This document shows, piece by piece, positions 44,672-53,588 of a stretch of DNA of 64,000 bases. The DNA is from Roseiarcus sp963809245 (GTDB lineage Bacteria > Pseudomonadota > Alphaproteobacteria > Rhizobiales > Beijerinckiaceae): NCBI GenBank assembly GCA_963809245.1, contig CAWEIU010000013.1:62001-126000 (forward strand), written 5' to 3'. Within the stretch, counting starts at the first letter, position 1. The number at the start of each line of letters is the position of its first letter. The translations under genes were made by a program, and so were the position numbers. Under the pieces are notes generated by a model, which ran no database searches, was not told where the DNA came from, and worked only from the letters and a program-made list of their open reading frames with translations.

Positions 44672-45732
44672 CGGCCGCCATCCGGCCCCTCGGCCGGCTT
44701 TACGCCTTCATAGGCCTCCACGATCTGGCGCACGAGGTCGTGTCGCACCACGTCGCCGTGACGAAAGCGGACATGACCGACCCGATCCAATCCGCTGAGC
44801 AGGCCGATCGCCTCGCTGAGCCCCGACTTCTGGCCCGGCGCGAGGTCAGTCTGCGAGGGATCGCCGTTGATCATCATCCGCGAGCCTTCGCCAAGGCGCG
44901 TCAGGAACATCTTCATTTGCATCGCGGTGGCGTTCTGCGCTTCGTCAAGCAGGATCGCCGCCTTCGCCAAGGTGCGCCCCCGCATGAAGGCGAGCGGCGC
45001 GACTTCGATCATGCCGGTCTGAATGCCGCGCTCGACCATCCGCCCTTCCATGAAATCGTAAAGCGCATCATAAATCGGCCTGAGGTAGGGATCGACCTTG
45101 TCGCGCATGTCGCCCGGCAGGAAGCCGAGCCGCTCGCCCGCCTCGACGGCAGGACGCGACAGGATCAGGCGCTCCACCAACCCCTGCTCCAGCAAAGAGA
45201 CTGCGTGGCCGACCGCGAGCCACGTCTTGCCCGTGCCCGCCGGCCCTTCGGCGAAGACGAGCTCGTATTTCCGCAGCGCGGCGAGATAGCGGTCCTGAGC
45301 GGCGTTGCGCGCCCTGACGACGCCGCGCCGCCGCGTCTTGACATGGCCGAAACCCTCGACTGTGCGGTCGAGGTCGCCCGGGAACAGATTGCCCTGGTAG
45401 CCGGTCTCCTCGATCACGCCCTCGACGTCGCCCTCTCCGGAGAGCTGGCCGAGCTTGGCGCGTTCATAGAGCAGCTCGAACACCCGCCGCGCCTGCTCGC
45501 TCGCTTCTCGCGGGCCGCGGATGACAACCTGATTGCCGTTGGCGTTCGCCGTCACGCCAAGGCGGCGTTCGATGCGGGCGATGTTTTGATCGTAGTGTCC
45601 GAATACGACCGAGGCCAGGCCGTTGTCGGCAAAAGCGAGCGCAATTTCTATCGGTTTGGGCTCGCGTTCCTCCCGCGCGACGGCGGAAACAGGGAGTCTC
45701 GACAACGTCTGATCCTGAGCTTTCAAATTCAC
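44668..45732 (-). CDS. phoH: PhoH-family ATPase (YbeZ/PhoL)
   Basis: A 354-residue P-loop ATPase. An N-terminal KH-like segment (about 45-95) is followed by Walker A GPAGTGKTWLAVG (about 160-172) and Walker B with ILLDEAQNAT. PhoL/YbeZ proteins work with YbeY in RNA processing, which fits the overlapping ybeY start. It is not a marker of phosphate control here. The start at 45732 gives the usual length; miaB lies 54 bases upstream on the same strand. Confidence 0.93.
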   Translation of the reverse strand: MNLKAQDQTLSRLPVSAVAREEREPKPIEIALAFADNGLASVVFGHYDQNIARIERRLGVTANANGNQVVIRGPREASEQARRVFELLYERAKLGQLSGEGDVEGVIEETGYQGNLFPGDLDRTVEGFGHVKTRRRGVVRARNAAQDRYLAALRKYELVFAEGPAGTGKTWLAVGHAVSLLEQGLVERLILSRPAVEAGERLGFLPGDMRDKVDPYLRPIYDALYDFMEGRMVERGIQTGMIEVAPLAFMRGRTLAKAAILLDEAQNATAMQMKMFLTRLGEGSRMMINGDPSQTDLAPGQKSGLSEAIGLLSGLDRVGHVRFRHGDVVRHDLVRQIVEAYEGVKPAEGPDGGR

Positions 45733-45786
45733 AGCCTCCGTTGCGCTCGCAGACTTATTCTCTTCTCAAACTCATGCACCATGACG

Positions 45787-47169
45787 CTACCTAGATGAAC
45801 TTTCCGCGACAAGCCGACCAACCAGCGAGTTCGGGCCGACGCCGACAATCTCCACCTCGGCCACCGCGCCGATCAGCGAGACATCCCCCTCCGCATACAC
45901 CGACTGCATATAAGGAGAGCGGCCGATGATTTGACCAGGCCGCCGGCCGGGTTTTTCGAAAACAACATCGAAACGGCGCCCGACGAGCGCGTGATTGAAG
46001 GCGAGGCGCTGCTCCTCGAGCAAAGCGAACAACTTTGCGAGGCGGTTGACCTTTGTCTCCTCGTCGATCTGGTCGCCTTGTTCCGCCGCCGGAGTGCCGG
46101 GCCGCGGCGAATACTTAAAGGCGTAGGACGAAGCGAACCCCACCTCGCGCACCAGAGCCAGGGTCGCCTCGAAATCGGCCTCGTTTTCGCCGGGAAAGCC
46201 GACGATGAAATCCGAGGATAGCGCGATGTCGGGGCGCGCCTGGCGCGCGCGTGCGATGATGTCGAGATAGTCTCGCACGGTGTGGCGCCGGTTCATCGCG
46301 GCCAAGATCCGGTCCGATCCCGATTGGATCGGCAGGTGCAGATAGGGCGCGAGGGCCGAAACGTCGCGATGGGCCCGGATCAGGTCCTCCCCCATGTCGT
46401 TGGGGTGGGACGTCGCATAGCGCAGCCGCTTGACCCCAGGGAGTTTCGCGGCCTCCTGGATCAGTTCGGCAAGGGTCACGTTCCGGCCGTCGGCGCATTG
46501 TCCGTGATAGGCGTTGACGTTCTGGCCGATCAGCGTGACCTCGGCGACGCCCGCGACGGCGAGGCGCTCGATCTCGGCCAGCACCTTCTCGGGCGGGCGC
46601 GACACTTCGCCACCACGCGTATAGGGCACCACGCAGAACGAGCAGAATTTGTCGCAGCCCTCCTGCACCGTCACAAAGGCGGTGACGCCGCGCGCGCGGA
46701 TCGCCGCCGGCGCGCTCGCCGGCAGGTGGTCGAACTTGTCTTCGACCGGGAAGTCGGTGTCGACCACGCCGCCTCGCCGGCGCTCGCGGAGCAATTGCGG
46801 CAGGCGATGATAGTTTTGCGGGCCGACGACGAGATCGACCGCGGGCTGGCGGCGCAAAATCTCGCCGCCCTCGGCCTGCGCGACGCATCCGGCGACAACC
46901 ACCGTCGTCTCCCGCCCGGCCGCGGCGCGCTCTTCCTTCAGCTCACGAATCTTGCCGAGCTCGGAATAGATCTTCTCGGAGGCGCGCTCGCGAATATGGC
47001 AGGTGTTGAGGACGATGAGATCGGCTTCCTCGACGCTCGACGCTTCCCGGTAGCCCTGCTCGGCCGCGACGTCGGCCATGCGCTGCGAGTCGTAGACGTT
47101 CATCTGGCAGCCGAACGACTTGATGAACACCCGCCGGTCCGGCTTGGCCTCGGGCGCGTCGCTCGTCAT
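45787..47169 (-). CDS. miaB: tRNA-2-methylthio-N6-dimethylallyladenosine synthase
   Basis: A radical-SAM methylthiotransferase of 460 residues modifying A37 of tRNA. The first iron-sulfur cluster is bound by Cys in SFGCQMNVYDSQ, LNTCHIRE and VAGCVAQAEG; the radical-SAM cluster by CDKFCSFCVVPYTRGGE (CxxxCxxC). A C-terminal TRAM domain starts about residue 385. The ATG at 47169 begins the family sequence; the frame stays open to 47436 but that part overlaps plsC. Its neighbours plsC and phoH are on the same strand, in the usual Hyphomicrobiales order. Confidence 0.95.
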   Translation of the reverse strand: MTSDAPEAKPDRRVFIKSFGCQMNVYDSQRMADVAAEQGYREASSVEEADLIVLNTCHIRERASEKIYSELGKIRELKEERAAAGRETTVVVAGCVAQAEGGEILRRQPAVDLVVGPQNYHRLPQLLRERRRGGVVDTDFPVEDKFDHLPASAPAAIRARGVTAFVTVQEGCDKFCSFCVVPYTRGGEVSRPPEKVLAEIERLAVAGVAEVTLIGQNVNAYHGQCADGRNVTLAELIQEAAKLPGVKRLRYATSHPNDMGEDLIRAHRDVSALAPYLHLPIQSGSDRILAAMNRRHTVRDYLDIIARARQARPDIALSSDFIVGFPGENEADFEATLALVREVGFASSYAFKYSPRPGTPAAEQGDQIDEETKVNRLAKLFALLEEQRLAFNHALVGRRFDVVFEKPGRRPGQIIGRSPYMQSVYAEGDVSLIGAVAEVEIVGVGPNSLVGRLVAESSSR

Positions 47170-47222
47170 TGTATTTTGCGAATTCGAAATGGGCAAAGGG
47201 GTCTCCGGCCGCTCGCTCCCTT

Positions 47223-48038
47223 CTACGACGAACTGAGCCCGGCAGGAATAGGCGCCGTCGGCCGGCGGGCCCTTCCGGCGAGCCCGCGCACTGAGATTTC
47301 CGTCGAACGGGCGATCGCCTTGCGTCGCGAGTCGGTCGAGACGGGAATGGGCGGCCCGAAGTGGACGTCGCAGACCAAGCCGCCCGCCCTGAGAAACCGC
47401 CGGAAGTGGCCGAAGAAAGTCATGTCCCCGTACCAAGCGAACAGCGGCCGCTCGCGCCGCGCCACCGGCATGCCGGCCAGACGCGAATAATCGAGGAAAA
47501 CCGGCTGGACGACCGCCTCGCCGGCCCCTCGGCTGGCGGCGGCCTGACGCACCGCCTCGAAGTGGGAGGAGCGGAAGCGCAGGATCCGGTTGCCGTCGCC
47601 GGTCGTCGCCTCGGCGAACAGGACCACCGGCTCGCCTCGCGACATGGCCTCGACCATTTCGGCGTTGACGCGCGGAATGCCCCGCCGTCGCCGGCGATCC
47701 ACCAGGATGAGGCCCTGGAGGCGTGCGAGCCGGCCGCCCAGCGCGGCCGCGCCGACCTCCTTCTTAGCGAGAAAGGTCATTGGCTCGACCGATCCGAGCA
47801 CGGGAATGTCGAGCCATGAGACGTGATTGGCGACGATCAGCCGCCGGGCGGCCCGCGCCGGGCGGCCATGGACGCGCACACGGACGCCCACCGCCGCGCA
47901 GAGCAGGCGGTGGAACAGGACCGGCGTGTTTCGCCCCGTGCGCCAGCGCCGCGACTGCGCGAAGCTGCGCGGCGGACCGCACACGAGAAGGAACAGCACA
48001 GCGGCCACCAGGCCGAACGCGAGGCGCGGATAGGTCAT
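47223..48038 (-). CDS. plsC: 1-acyl-sn-glycerol-3-phosphate acyltransferase
   Basis: A 271-residue membrane-associated acyltransferase of phospholipid synthesis. One N-terminal membrane helix (about 5-23) is followed by the catalytic HX4D motif in ANHVSWLDIPVL and the substrate motif FAEATTGDGNRIL. It converts lysophosphatidic acid to phosphatidic acid in the PlsC family; ornithine-lipid acyltransferase (OlsA) is a near relative and cannot be excluded. It sits between rimI and miaB on one strand. Confidence 0.87.
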   Translation of the reverse strand: MTYPRLAFGLVAAVLFLLVCGPPRSFAQSRRWRTGRNTPVLFHRLLCAAVGVRVRVHGRPARAARRLIVANHVSWLDIPVLGSVEPMTFLAKKEVGAAALGGRLARLQGLILVDRRRRRGIPRVNAEMVEAMSRGEPVVLFAEATTGDGNRILRFRSSHFEAVRQAAASRGAGEAVVQPVFLDYSRLAGMPVARRERPLFAWYGDMTFFGHFRRFLRAGGLVCDVHFGPPIPVSTDSRRKAIARSTEISVRGLAGRARRPTAPIPAGLSSS

Positions 48039-48084
48039 GGCGCTCGACGAGGCCCCTGCCGACCCGGAAAGCCCCCACGTCGGT

Positions 48085-48582
48085 TCATGCGAGGTCCTTC
48101 CGCATCACGATCGCCGTCGCCGGATCGCCGTCCGGCCGTCGGTAATACCCTCTGCGCTCGCCGACCTTCACGAAACCGAAGCGGGCGTAAAGCGCGAGCG
48201 CCGCGGTGTTGGCCTGATCCACCTCGAGGAAGATCGCGCGCGCGCCGGAAAAGAGCGCGCGGGAAAGATGCTCGCGCAGAAGGTCGGCGCCGACGCCGTG
48301 ACCGCGCAGCGCCCGCTCGACGGCGATCGTCAGAATTTCCGCCTCGTCCGCCGCCAAGCGCGAAACCGCGAAACCGCGCAGGCGCCCGCTCGAGGGGTCG
48401 AGCGCCGCCGAGCCGATCGTCGAGGCGCTGGCGAGCAGCGAAGCGAAATCGCTGGCCGGCCAGGCGTGGGCGAAGGCGTTCGCGTGGATCGCCGCGCATT
48501 CCGCGGCGCGGTCGACCCGCAGCGGGCGGATCGTCGAAGGCGTCAGTCGGCGAAGTCCGAACACCATCGCGCGGTCCGTCAT
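48085..48582 (-). CDS. rimI: ribosomal protein S18 alanine N-acetyltransferase
   Basis: A GNAT-fold acetyltransferase of 165 residues. The acetyl-CoA loop is RALRGHGVGADLLREHL (Q/R-x-x-G-x-G/A type), followed by FLEVDQANTAALALYARFGF, the usual RimI signature. The start overlaps the tsaB stop by 4 bases, the conserved tsaB-rimI pairing. The substrate assignment rests on that pairing and the motif. Confidence 0.88.
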   Translation of the reverse strand: MTDRAMVFGLRRLTPSTIRPLRVDRAAECAAIHANAFAHAWPASDFASLLASASTIGSAALDPSSGRLRGFAVSRLAADEAEILTIAVERALRGHGVGADLLREHLSRALFSGARAIFLEVDQANTAALALYARFGFVKVGERRGYYRRPDGDPATAIVMRKDLA

Positions 48583-49265
48583 CCCTCGATGCGCGCGATG
48601 GCGTCGCCCGAGGCGGGCTTGGCGTCCGGCGGCTTCACATAGAGCGGCCGCGCGGGCCAGTCCTCCGGCTTGGCCGCGAGGCCGATCCGCGCGATCGCGA
48701 CGATTTCGGGATAGGGCGCAGGAAAGGCCTCGCAGGCGATCCCGGCGCGCTGCGCTTCGAGCGCGAAAGCCGCGGCGCCGTCGCCGGCGATCCGCGCCGG
48801 ACCGGGCCCAATCGATCTCGCCGCCTCGCGAAACGGCGCGACGCGCGGAGCAGAGGCCGGCCGTCCTGTCGGCTCGAAGATCTGGACGTAGACGCTGCCG
48901 TGCCTGGCGTCGATCGCCGACACGAGGGCGCCGGGCTGCGGATCATCGAGCAGCGGCGCGACATAGGCCGAGAGCGTCGAGACGCCGACGACCGGCACGC
49001 CGAGCGTCAGCCCCATCGCCCGCGCCATGGCGAGGCCAATGCGAATGCCGGTGAAGGAGCCCGGACCGACCGCGACGGCAATCTTGCCGAGCGAGGCGAA
49101 GCCGCCCTCGACCTCCGCCATCGCCGCCTCGACCATCGGGCCGAGCGCTTCCGCCTGGCCATGGGCCATCGGCTCGATTCGCCGCGACAGGACGGCGCGC
49201 GACTGGCCGTCGTACGCCGCGACGCTGCAGGCCGCACAGGACGTGTCGATCGCCAAAATTCGCAT
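48579..49265 (-). CDS. tsaB: tRNA threonylcarbamoyladenosine synthesis protein TsaB
   Basis: A 228-residue ASKHA-fold protein that pairs with TsaD in t6A37 synthesis. The N terminus ILAIDTSCAACSVA and VGPGSFTGIRIGLAMARAM are the family's key motifs. The partner ATPase TsaE is encoded elsewhere in this window, as a fusion at 31653-33212. The gene overlaps rimI and follows argB by 16 bases. Confidence 0.93.
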   Translation of the reverse strand: MRILAIDTSCAACSVAAYDGQSRAVLSRRIEPMAHGQAEALGPMVEAAMAEVEGGFASLGKIAVAVGPGSFTGIRIGLAMARAMGLTLGVPVVGVSTLSAYVAPLLDDPQPGALVSAIDARHGSVYVQIFEPTGRPASAPRVAPFREAARSIGPGPARIAGDGAAAFALEAQRAGIACEAFPAPYPEIVAIARIGLAAKPEDWPARPLYVKPPDAKPASGDAIARIEG

Positions 49266-49281
49266 CGCGGCAGCCTACCCT

Positions 49282-50172
49282 TCAGCGCGTGATCAGGGTT
49301 CCCGCCCCGTAGTCGGTGAGCAGTTCGACGAGGACCGCGTGCGGCGTCTTGCCGTCGAGAATCACCACCCCCTCGACGCCCTGCTCGATGGCGTAGATGC
49401 AGGTCTCGACCTTGGGGATCATGCCGCCGGTGATCGTGCCATCGGCGATGAGGCCGCGGATCTCGTCGACCTTGAGGTGTTTGATGAGGTTCTTGTCCTT
49501 GTCGAGCACGCCAGGAACGTCGGTGAGGAACAGCAGCCGTTTGGCGCTCAAGGCGCCGGCGATCGCCCCGGCGAAGGTGTCGGCGTTGACGTTGTAGGTC
49601 TCGCCGTCGACGCCCTGAGCCACCGGGGCGAGCACCGGGATCAATTCGCGGCCGAGCACCTGCTCGAGGACCGTGATGTCGATCTTCTCAGGCTCGCCGA
49701 CGAAGCCGAGGTCGACCACGTCGCCGACGTCGCCGCCCCCGGCCGCGCGCGTCACCTTGCGCGCGATCACCATGTTGCCGTCCTTGCCGCAAAGCCCGAT
49801 CGCCCGGCCGCCCTGCGCATTGATGGTGCCGACGATCTGCTTGTTGATGGAGCCGGCGAGCACCATTTCGACGATCTCGACCGTCGGCTTGTCGGTGACG
49901 CGCAGCCCGTTGGAGAAGCGCGACTGGATGCCGAGCTTCTCCAGCATCGAGCCGATCTGCGGCCCGCCGCCGTGCACGACCACCGGCTTCACGCCGGATT
50001 GCTCGAGCAGCACCATGTCGCGCGCGAAGTCGCGCGCTGCGACCACGTCGCCCATGGCGTGGCCGCCGTATTTCACGAGTACGATAGCGTCGTCATACCG
50101 CAGCATGTGCGGCAGCGCCTGCATCAGGATTTCCGCCTGCTCCTGCGGACTGGCTTTGAGCGCGTCGGTCAT
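49282..50172 (-). CDS. argB: acetylglutamate kinase
   Basis: Second enzyme of arginine synthesis, 296 residues. Motifs: VLVKYGGHAMGD (about 31-42, phosphate binding), VVVHGGGPQIGSML, and AGALSAKRLLFLTDVPGVLDKD. The N-terminal helix before the core (about 1-25) fits the arginine-inhibitable hexameric type, in which this helix mediates assembly. It is separate from the argD-argF unit at 13-15 kb, so two arginine loci occur in the window. Confidence 0.95.
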   Translation of the reverse strand: MTDALKASPQEQAEILMQALPHMLRYDDAIVLVKYGGHAMGDVVAARDFARDMVLLEQSGVKPVVVHGGGPQIGSMLEKLGIQSRFSNGLRVTDKPTVEIVEMVLAGSINKQIVGTINAQGGRAIGLCGKDGNMVIARKVTRAAGGGDVGDVVDLGFVGEPEKIDITVLEQVLGRELIPVLAPVAQGVDGETYNVNADTFAGAIAGALSAKRLLFLTDVPGVLDKDKNLIKHLKVDEIRGLIADGTITGGMIPKVETCIYAIEQGVEGVVILDGKTPHAVLVELLTDYGAGTLITR

Positions 50173-50304
50173 GGTCTCTCCGGCGATCGGGCGCGGTTCT
50201 TCTAGCGGCTCGCGGGCCCAATCTCAAACGTCTTGGCGCGGTTCGGCGACGATTGTGGCTTGGGATGGCGCGGCGGCGCCCCTGTCGCGACTGAAAATCA
50301 TGTT

Positions 50305-50333
50305 TTGACGGAATTCCAGCTTGGGCACATAGT
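50305..50333 (+). promoter_or_regulatory. predicted promoter of the choXWV operon
   Basis: TTGACG at 50305-50310, a 17-base spacer, and CATAGT at 50328-50333. Transcription would start near 50340, giving a leader of about 65 bases with a GGGAGGG ribosome site just before the ATG at 50407. Confidence 0.45.
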
Positions 50334-50406
50334 TGCGCCGTCAGAGATACAAAGTCAGACGCAACGACGCCCAACAAAGGAAACGACAACCAAGGGAGGG
50401 TCAACA

Positions 50407-51351
50407 ATGAAAGTGTCACCTGTCATCGCGCTTGCGGCTGTGGCGTTGGGATGGGCTTCGGCCGCCTACGCTGCAGACCCTGAGACCTGCAAGACCGTGA
50501 GGTTCTCGGACGTGGGTTGGACCGACATCACCTCCACGACCGCCATCGCTTCCGACATCCTGACCGCGCTGGGCTACACCCCCAAGGTCACTGTGCTTTC
50601 GGTGCCCGTCACCTACACGTCGATGAAGAACAAGGATATCGACGTGTTCCTGGGCAACTGGCAGCCGAGCATGGAGAACGATCGCAAGCCCTACGTCGAG
50701 GACAAATCCGTGGTCGTGATCGGCGCCAATTTGCCGACGGGCGCCAAATATACCCTGGCGGTGCCGCAGTACACCTACGACAAGGGCCTCAAGGACTTCG
50801 CCGACATTCAAAAGTACAAGGATTCTCTCAAGGGCAAGATCTTCGGCATCGAGCCCGGCAACGACGGCAATCGCTTGGTCCTCGACATCATCAAGGGCGG
50901 CAAGTTCGGCTTGAAGGACTTCCAGCTCGTCGAATCCAGCGAGCAGGGGATGCTGGCTGAGGTGCAGCGGGCGACGAGCCACAAGGAAGACGTCGTCTTC
51001 CTCGGCTGGGCGCCGCATCCGATGAACGTCAACTTCAAGATCCAATATCTCACAGGCGGCGACGACAGCTTCGGGCCGAATTTCGGCGGCGCCGTCGTCT
51101 ACACCAACGAGCGCGCCGGCTTCGCCGCGGAGTGCCCGAACGCCGCCAAATTAATCAGCAACCTGAAATTCACCGTCGACATCGAAAACCTCGTGATGAA
51201 CAAGATCCTGACCGACGGCATGGAAGGGCCGAAGGCGGCCGAGGCGTGGATCAAGACCAACCCGCCCGAACTCGCCGCCTGGCTCGACGGGGTGACGACC
51301 TTCGACGGCAAGCCGGGGCTTCCGGCGGTCAAGGCGAGCTTCGGTCTCTGA
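50407..51351 (+). CDS. choX: choline/glycine betaine ABC transporter substrate-binding protein
   Basis: A periplasmic binding protein of 314 residues with a Sec signal peptide (1-22, cleaved after AYA). The OpuAC-type domain contains VFLGNWQPSMENDRKPY and VFLGWAPHPMNVNFKIQYL, with the Trp and Asp residues that form the aromatic box for quaternary ammonium. Overall it fits ChoX, the rhizobial choline receptor, better than ProX. It heads a three-gene operon with a permease and an ATPase, and choline/betaine catabolic genes follow, which supports choline or betaine as ligand. Confidence 0.88.
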   Translation: MKVSPVIALAAVALGWASAAYAADPETCKTVRFSDVGWTDITSTTAIASDILTALGYTPKVTVLSVPVTYTSMKNKDIDVFLGNWQPSMENDRKPYVEDKSVVVIGANLPTGAKYTLAVPQYTYDKGLKDFADIQKYKDSLKGKIFGIEPGNDGNRLVLDIIKGGKFGLKDFQLVESSEQGMLAEVQRATSHKEDVVFLGWAPHPMNVNFKIQYLTGGDDSFGPNFGGAVVYTNERAGFAAECPNAAKLISNLKFTVDIENLVMNKILTDGMEGPKAAEAWIKTNPPELAAWLDGVTTFDGKPGLPAVKASFGL

Positions 51352-51415
51352 ATTGCGATCGCCGGGGGCCTTGAGCTCCCGGCGTCCAAGCCTTTTGGTT
51401 GGTCGGGGGCGCCTC

Positions 51416-52264
51416 GTGGAAAGCTGGTTCACGGAACCCAAATTGCCGCTCGGCCGCATCGTCAAGCAGTTCATCACCTGGCTGCAAGACAATGCGGCGT
51501 CGGTCTTCGACGCAATCACCGCGGCGATCGACTTCCTGGTCGACGGACTGACGGCGATCCTGCTGCACGTACCGGCGCTCGTCGTCATGCTCGTGATCGC
51601 GGCCGGCGCCTATTGGCTGCACCGCTCGTGGCGGCTCGCGGTTTTCGTCATCGCCGCCTTCCTGCTGATCGCCAACCTCGGCTACTGGCAGGCGACGATG
51701 CAGACGATTTCGCTGGTCGGATTTTCGACGCTGGTCAGCGTCGCGATCGGCGTGCCCCTCGGGATCGCCTCGGCGCATCGGGCGTGGCTCTATACGCTCC
51801 TGAGGCCGATCCTCGATCTGATGCAGACCCTGCCGACTTTCGTCTACCTCATCCCGACGCTGGTGCTCTTCCACCTCGGCGCGGCGCCGGGCCTGATCTC
51901 CACCGTCATCTTCGCCATCGCCGCGCCGATCCGCCTGACCCATCTCGGCGTCAGTTCCGTGCCGGCGTCGCTGAAGGAGGCGGGCGAAGCCTTCGGGGCG
52001 ACGAAGCGACAGATGCTCTGGAAGGTGGAATTGCCCTACGCCGCGCCGACCATCATGGCGGGCGTCACCCAATGCATCATGCTGAGCTTGTCCATGGTGG
52101 TCATCGCGGCGCTGGTCGGCGCGGAGGGGCTCGGGACGCCCGTCGTGCGTGCGCTCGGCACGGTGAATATTCCGATGGGCATCGAGGCGGGCCTGTCGAT
52201 CGTTCTGCTCGCGATCGTACTCGATCGCGTTTGCCGAAATCCGCAGCGGAGAACGAGTTCCTGA
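51416..52264 (+). CDS. choW: choline/betaine ABC transporter permease
   Basis: A ProW-like inner-membrane permease of 282 residues with about six to seven helices. The coupling-loop motif EAGEAFGATKRQMLWKVELP (about 190-209) is typical. The GTG at 51416 gives the usual N terminus VESWFTEPKLPLG; a TTG at 51353 in the same frame is the alternative. Its stop shares bases with the ATG of the ATPase gene, so the two are coupled. Confidence 0.87.
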   Translation: MESWFTEPKLPLGRIVKQFITWLQDNAASVFDAITAAIDFLVDGLTAILLHVPALVVMLVIAAGAYWLHRSWRLAVFVIAAFLLIANLGYWQATMQTISLVGFSTLVSVAIGVPLGIASAHRAWLYTLLRPILDLMQTLPTFVYLIPTLVLFHLGAAPGLISTVIFAIAAPIRLTHLGVSSVPASLKEAGEAFGATKRQMLWKVELPYAAPTIMAGVTQCIMLSLSMVVIAALVGAEGLGTPVVRALGTVNIPMGIEAGLSIVLLAIVLDRVCRNPQRRTSS

Positions 52265-53466
52265 TGTCGGCCGTCGTCTTCGAGAATATAGACATCGTCT
52301 TCGGCGCCCGCACCCGCGAGGCGCTGGCGATGATCGATCAGGGCAAGCGGCGCGATGAGATCCTTTCCGCGACCGGCGTCGTGCTCGGCGCGGCGGGGGT
52401 CAATCTTACCGTCGAGCCGAGCGAGATTTGCGTCTTGATGGGCCTCTCCGGCTCGGGGAAGTCGACCATTCTTCGCGCCGTCAACGGGCTCAACAAGGTC
52501 GCCCGCGGGCGACTGCTGGTGAAGCACGGCGACGGCGCCATCGACGTCACGCGGTGCAGCGGCGAAGACCTGCGAATGCTGCGCACCAGCCGCATCGCGA
52601 TGGTGTTCCAGCAATTCGCCCTGCTGCCGTGGCGCACGGTCGCGGAGAACGTCGCCTTCGGCCTCGAACTGCGCGGGGTGCCGAAGCCCGAGATCGCGCG
52701 GGTGGTCGAGCAGAAGCTGGCGATGGTCGGGCTGACCCAATGGGCCGGCAAGTTCGGCCACGAGCTTTCGGGCGGGATGCAGCAGCGGGTCGGCCTCGCG
52801 CGCGCCTTCGCCACCGACGCCGACATTCTGTTGATGGACGAGCCGTTCTCGGCGCTCGATCCGCTGATCCGCGACAGATTGCAGGACGAACTCCTGTTGC
52901 TGCAAAAGGATCTCAAGAAGACCATCATCTTCGTCAGCCACGATCTCGACGAAGCGCTGAAGCTCGGCAACCGCATCGCCATCCTCGAAGGCGGACGCAT
53001 CGTACAATGCGGCTCCGCCGAGGACATCCTGCTGCGGCCGGCCGACGACTATGTCGCCGAATTCGTCAAACACATGAATCCGCTCAACGTCCTGCGCGGC
53101 GGCGCCCTGATGACGCCGGCGGAGGCGCTCAAGCAGGCCGATGGCGAGGTGCATCTCGACGCCGGCGGACGCATCAGGGTTCAACTCGACGACGCTGGCC
53201 GCCCGGTTGGCTGCACGCTGGACGGCGCCGCGGGCAAGCTCGCGCGGGCTGACGGAGATACGGGGGTCGCCTCCTCGGCCATCGCCAAGTCGGACATCAT
53301 CGTCGCGCCGATCAACCTGAAGATGCGCTCGGCGATCGAATTGCGCCGCTCCTCAGGCAATCCGATCGTGCTCGTCGACCAACTCGGGCGTCTCGCCGGA
53401 CTGTGCGGCGACGACGAGATCTACCGCGCCCTGCTGCAACAGCGAAGGAGCGTGGCGCTGGCGTAA
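52264..53466 (+). CDS. choV: choline/betaine ABC transporter ATP-binding protein
   Basis: An OpuAA/ProV-type ATPase of 400 residues. Walker A is GLSGSGKST (about 60-68), the signature is ELSGGMQQRVGLARA, Walker B is ILLMDEPFSALDP, and the H-loop is VSHDLDEA. The C-terminal third holds a degenerate CBS-like region used by relatives to sense ionic strength. It completes the choXWV operon; a REP-like repeat follows 4 bases after the stop. Confidence 0.9.
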   Translation: MSAVVFENIDIVFGARTREALAMIDQGKRRDEILSATGVVLGAAGVNLTVEPSEICVLMGLSGSGKSTILRAVNGLNKVARGRLLVKHGDGAIDVTRCSGEDLRMLRTSRIAMVFQQFALLPWRTVAENVAFGLELRGVPKPEIARVVEQKLAMVGLTQWAGKFGHELSGGMQQRVGLARAFATDADILLMDEPFSALDPLIRDRLQDELLLLQKDLKKTIIFVSHDLDEALKLGNRIAILEGGRIVQCGSAEDILLRPADDYVAEFVKHMNPLNVLRGGALMTPAEALKQADGEVHLDAGGRIRVQLDDAGRPVGCTLDGAAGKLARADGDTGVASSAIAKSDIIVAPINLKMRSAIELRRSSGNPIVLVDQLGRLAGLCGDDEIYRALLQQRRSVALA

Positions 53467-53470
53467 GGGC

Positions 53471-53561
53471 CGTCATTGCGAGGAGCGGAGCGACGAGGCA
53501 ATCCATTCCTCCGCTTGCATCGACGGAGCGAATGGATTGCTTCGCTCCGCTCGCAATGACG
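53471..53561. repeat. REP-like palindromic element 3
   Basis: Left arm CGTCATTGCGAGGAGCGGAG with GACGAGGCAATCCATTC, right arm GAATGGATTGCTTCGCTCCG with CTCGCAATGACG: nearly a full inverted repeat over 91 bases. It lies between the convergent ends of choV and the dimethylglycine-dehydrogenase-like gene and could fold in both mRNAs. Confidence 0.75.
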
Positions 53562-53588
53562 GCGTTTCAGCAGGCGGAGCCAAGCGCC

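Noticed and set aside
44668..45732. phoH as part of a phosphate regulon
   Set aside because: This is the YbeZ/PhoL type coupled to ybeY, with no Pho box nearby; the name is historical.
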